In this document: piece by piece, positions 31,639-33,222 of the stretch | Layout: every line of letters begins with the position of its first letter | Position numbering within the stretch: the first letter of the stretch is position 1 | Assembly (NCBI GenBank): GCA_021814475.1 | Contig: JAKAIE010000035.1 | Span: 1-33,222, forward strand | Direction: 5' to 3' | DNA: 33,222 nucleotides | Origin: Nitrospirota bacterium | GTDB taxonomy: Bacteria > Nitrospirota > Thermodesulfovibrionia > Thermodesulfovibrionales > UBA6898 | Position numbers and translations under genes: made by a program | The notes under the pieces: model-generated | The model's input: only the letters and a program-made list of their open reading frames with translations | Told to the model about the DNA's origin: nothing | Database searches by the model: none

Positions 31639-32415
31639 ATGACATTCTATCTTTTTTTGTGGGTGGCGGGTTCGCTCGTCGGTTTCTTTTCAGGATTGTT
31701 GGGGATAGGCGGGGGCATACTCATGTTCCCGCTTCTCCTGTATGTTCCTCCCCTCTTCGGGCTGGACCCCGTGGGTGTGAAGAACATCACCGGCCTGACC
31801 ATGATCCAGGGGTTTTTCGCCTCCCTTGCCGCCGTCTTTTTCTATCATAAGCACAGCCTTGTCAACAGAACCCTTGTCATGACCCTTGGACTGTCGCTCT
31901 TCATGTCCTCCCTTGCCGGGTCCTTCATCTCGAAGGTGGTTCCGGACAAACCGCTGCTTTTTATCTTCGGCACACTGGCATTTATCGCGGCAGTGATGAT
32001 GCTCATTCCGCGCAGTTATTCGAAGGATGAGCTGACCCAGGACAAGGTCGTATTCAACAGACCGCTGACAATATTCATCGGGGTTATTATCGGATTTCTC
32101 GTCGGGCTTGTCGGACAGGGAGGCGCCTTCATCATCATTCCGCTGCTCCTGTATGTATTGAAGGTCCCTCTAAGGGTGGCACTTGGAAGCACACTTGCCA
32201 TAGGGCTTTTTTCCTCCTCGGCCGGCCTTGTCGGAAAGATAGCCACGGGACAGGTGCCTTTTCATATGGCTGCCGTCCTGCTGTTAGGGGCCATACCCGC
32301 GGCACGGCTCGGCAGCGCGGCAGGAAAGAAGACCAGGGTGGAATATCTCAGATGGCTGCTTGCCTTGATCATCATAAGCTCTGCTGTCAAGATTTGGCTG
32401 GATATATTCAAATAA
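31639..32415 (+). CDS. TauE/SafE family permease
   Basis: 258 residues with about eight membrane helices. The repeated family motifs are GSLVGFFSGLLGIGGGILMFPLLL near the start and IGFLVGLVGQGGAFIIIPLLLYVL in the second half. TauE/SafE (DUF81) proteins move sulfonates, sulfite or other small anions. It begins 8 bp after selD, so it is co-transcribed; import or export of a selenium or sulfur anion is a reasonable but unproven role. It converges on the gene ending at 32450, with a 34-bp gap and no strong terminator seen. Confidence 0.85.
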   Translation: MTFYLFLWVAGSLVGFFSGLLGIGGGILMFPLLLYVPPLFGLDPVGVKNITGLTMIQGFFASLAAVFFYHKHSLVNRTLVMTLGLSLFMSSLAGSFISKVVPDKPLLFIFGTLAFIAAVMMLIPRSYSKDELTQDKVVFNRPLTIFIGVIIGFLVGLVGQGGAFIIIPLLLYVLKVPLRVALGSTLAIGLFSSSAGLVGKIATGQVPFHMAAVLLLGAIPAARLGSAAGKKTRVEYLRWLLALIIISSAVKIWLDIFK

Positions 32416-32449
32416 CAGAGCGGGGGATGACCGATGACTGCAGGAGGTA

Positions 32450-33222
32450 TCAGCCGGGTTCCTGTTTGCGTCTCTCCCTGTCCAGAAAATCTCCGTACAG
32501 CGCCTTGTAACATTCAGGGCATATCCCGTGAGAGAACTCCGCGTCCGTCTTTTCCATGAGATATTCTTCAATATTGACCCAGCCCTTCTGTTCCGCGCCG
32601 TCCCCTTCGGTCCTGATCTTCTTGCAGTTGCTGCAGATGGGAAGGATCCCCTCGAGTCTGTTGATCAGGGACAGGGCATCGTGAAGCTCGCGCACCCGCG
32701 CGATCAGCTTGCTCCCGAGGAAGTGGATAATGGCGAACCCTGCCACCAGAAAAAAAATGTGTATCAGAACGATCTCGCGGTCATGGGCGGTTATAGCCGC
32801 CTGGAAAGGCGCGTAAGAAAAAGTGACGCTGATCCCTCCCCTGACATCTCCGGCCTTATACCCCTGGCGTGCATGGCAGGTCAGACACGGGGTGTCGACC
32901 AGGAGCGGCGCCATATAACGGAAAGTCCCGGCATCCGAGGAGCGGACAAGAGTGGTCTGCTCCCTGACGCCCTTTTCGAAGGCCGCGAGCGCGCCGGCCT
33001 CCCACTCATCCGCTCTGTTTTCGGGGCGTATAGGCCTGAGGCTGGTGATATGGATTTTTATTCCCTCGCGGTTGTCCAGGATTTCCGAGACCATACGTGT
33101 CATATAGGCGGGGTTGATCTTGGTCAGCCGGAGGCCCTGGGTCGTGACCACGTCCCTCAACGGGTCGTCGAGATACTGGTTCGGTTGCAGCCTGTCGCTC
33201 ACCCTCCCGTAAACCCCTCCGA
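32450..33222 (-). CDS. DUF3365-type heme sensor protein (partial, 5-prime end outside the window)
   Basis: The frame is open to the window edge: residues before the apparent GTG at 33202 (GGVYGR) continue the family match, so the real start lies beyond 33222. Seen: a DUF3365/Tll0287-like periplasmic domain with NPAYMTRMVSEI and a c-heme motif CLTCHARQG, then a membrane segment (LIHIFFLVAGFAIIHFLG), a short coiled linker (VRELHDALSLINRLEG), and a cytosolic module ILPICSNCKKIR, GWVNIEEYLMEK, FSHGICPECYKALYG. That last Cys4 module is found at the end of many sensor proteins. No kinase domain follows, so output is unclear. Confidence 0.8.
   Translation of the reverse strand, partial: GGVYGRVSDRLQPNQYLDDPLRDVVTTQGLRLTKINPAYMTRMVSEILDNREGIKIHITSLRPIRPENRADEWEAGALAAFEKGVREQTTLVRSSDAGTFRYMAPLLVDTPCLTCHARQGYKAGDVRGGISVTFSYAPFQAAITAHDREIVLIHIFFLVAGFAIIHFLGSKLIARVRELHDALSLINRLEGILPICSNCKKIRTEGDGAEQKGWVNIEEYLMEKTDAEFSHGICPECYKALYGDFLDRERRKQEPG

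Noticed and set aside
1..33222. CRISPR arrays, tRNA or rRNA genes
   Set aside because: I saw no regularly spaced direct repeats and no cloverleaf or rRNA-like segment; an RNA covariance search would settle this.

Overview
The window looks like the chromosome of an anaerobic or microaerophilic Gram-negative bacterium that respires with c-type cytochromes, most likely Nitrospirota or Desulfobacterota. The pointers are an octaheme cytochrome, a split-Soret-type cytochrome, several CxxCH-bearing sensors, NtrC-type sigma-54 regulators with matching -24/-12 promoters, two-CW proteins, DUF2318, NosL proteins, and selenocysteine use. There is no rRNA or tRNA to fix the taxon, so this placement is inference.

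Layout. 1-0.5 kb: a truncated IS256-type transposase at the left edge. 0.5-5.4 kb: a sigma-54 response regulator, a two-CW protein behind a sigma-54 promoter, a histidine kinase with two periplasmic heme motifs, a DUF2318 lipoprotein and a second two-CW protein. 5.4-9.3 kb: a spermidine-dehydrogenase-like Tat flavoprotein, then an exported spermidine-synthase-fold protein and the matching membrane half as separate genes. 9.4-10.5 kb: an HPP membrane protein with a CBS protein. 10.8-13.9 kb (minus): a split-Soret-type cytochrome, a NosL/outer-membrane-barrel fusion and a NosL protein. 14.1-17.5 kb (minus): a solute-binding protein overlapping a hybrid kinase, plus a small secreted protein. 17.6-19.5 kb: an HNH protein, then the most striking locus, a small peptide gene with three in-frame TGA codons three codons apart, a SECIS-like hairpin with a GGUCU loop, a terminator/attenuator, and a radical SAM/SPASM gene. 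19.6-22.5 kb: YceI, a lipoamide-dehydrogenase-like flavoprotein and an alpha/beta hydrolase. 22.6-26.8 kb (minus): three small secreted proteins next to an NtrC-type two-component system, with sigma-54 promoters and a pair of GTGCA dyads. 26.9-33.2 kb: octaheme cytochrome, rhodanese/ferritin-like fusion, NifX-like protein, DUF134 regulator, ArsR regulator, selenocysteine-containing SelD, TauE/SafE permease and a partial heme-sensor protein.

How it fits together. SelD supplies selenophosphate. Its gene is itself broken by an in-frame TGA whose context matches the Sec-type SelD active site, so the organism very probably decodes UGA as Sec. That makes it reasonable to read the TGA triplet upstream of the radical SAM gene as a CxxUxxUxxUxC core of a post-translationally modified selenopeptide. 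The remaining modules concern redox sensing, envelope stress, copper handling and polyamine chemistry.
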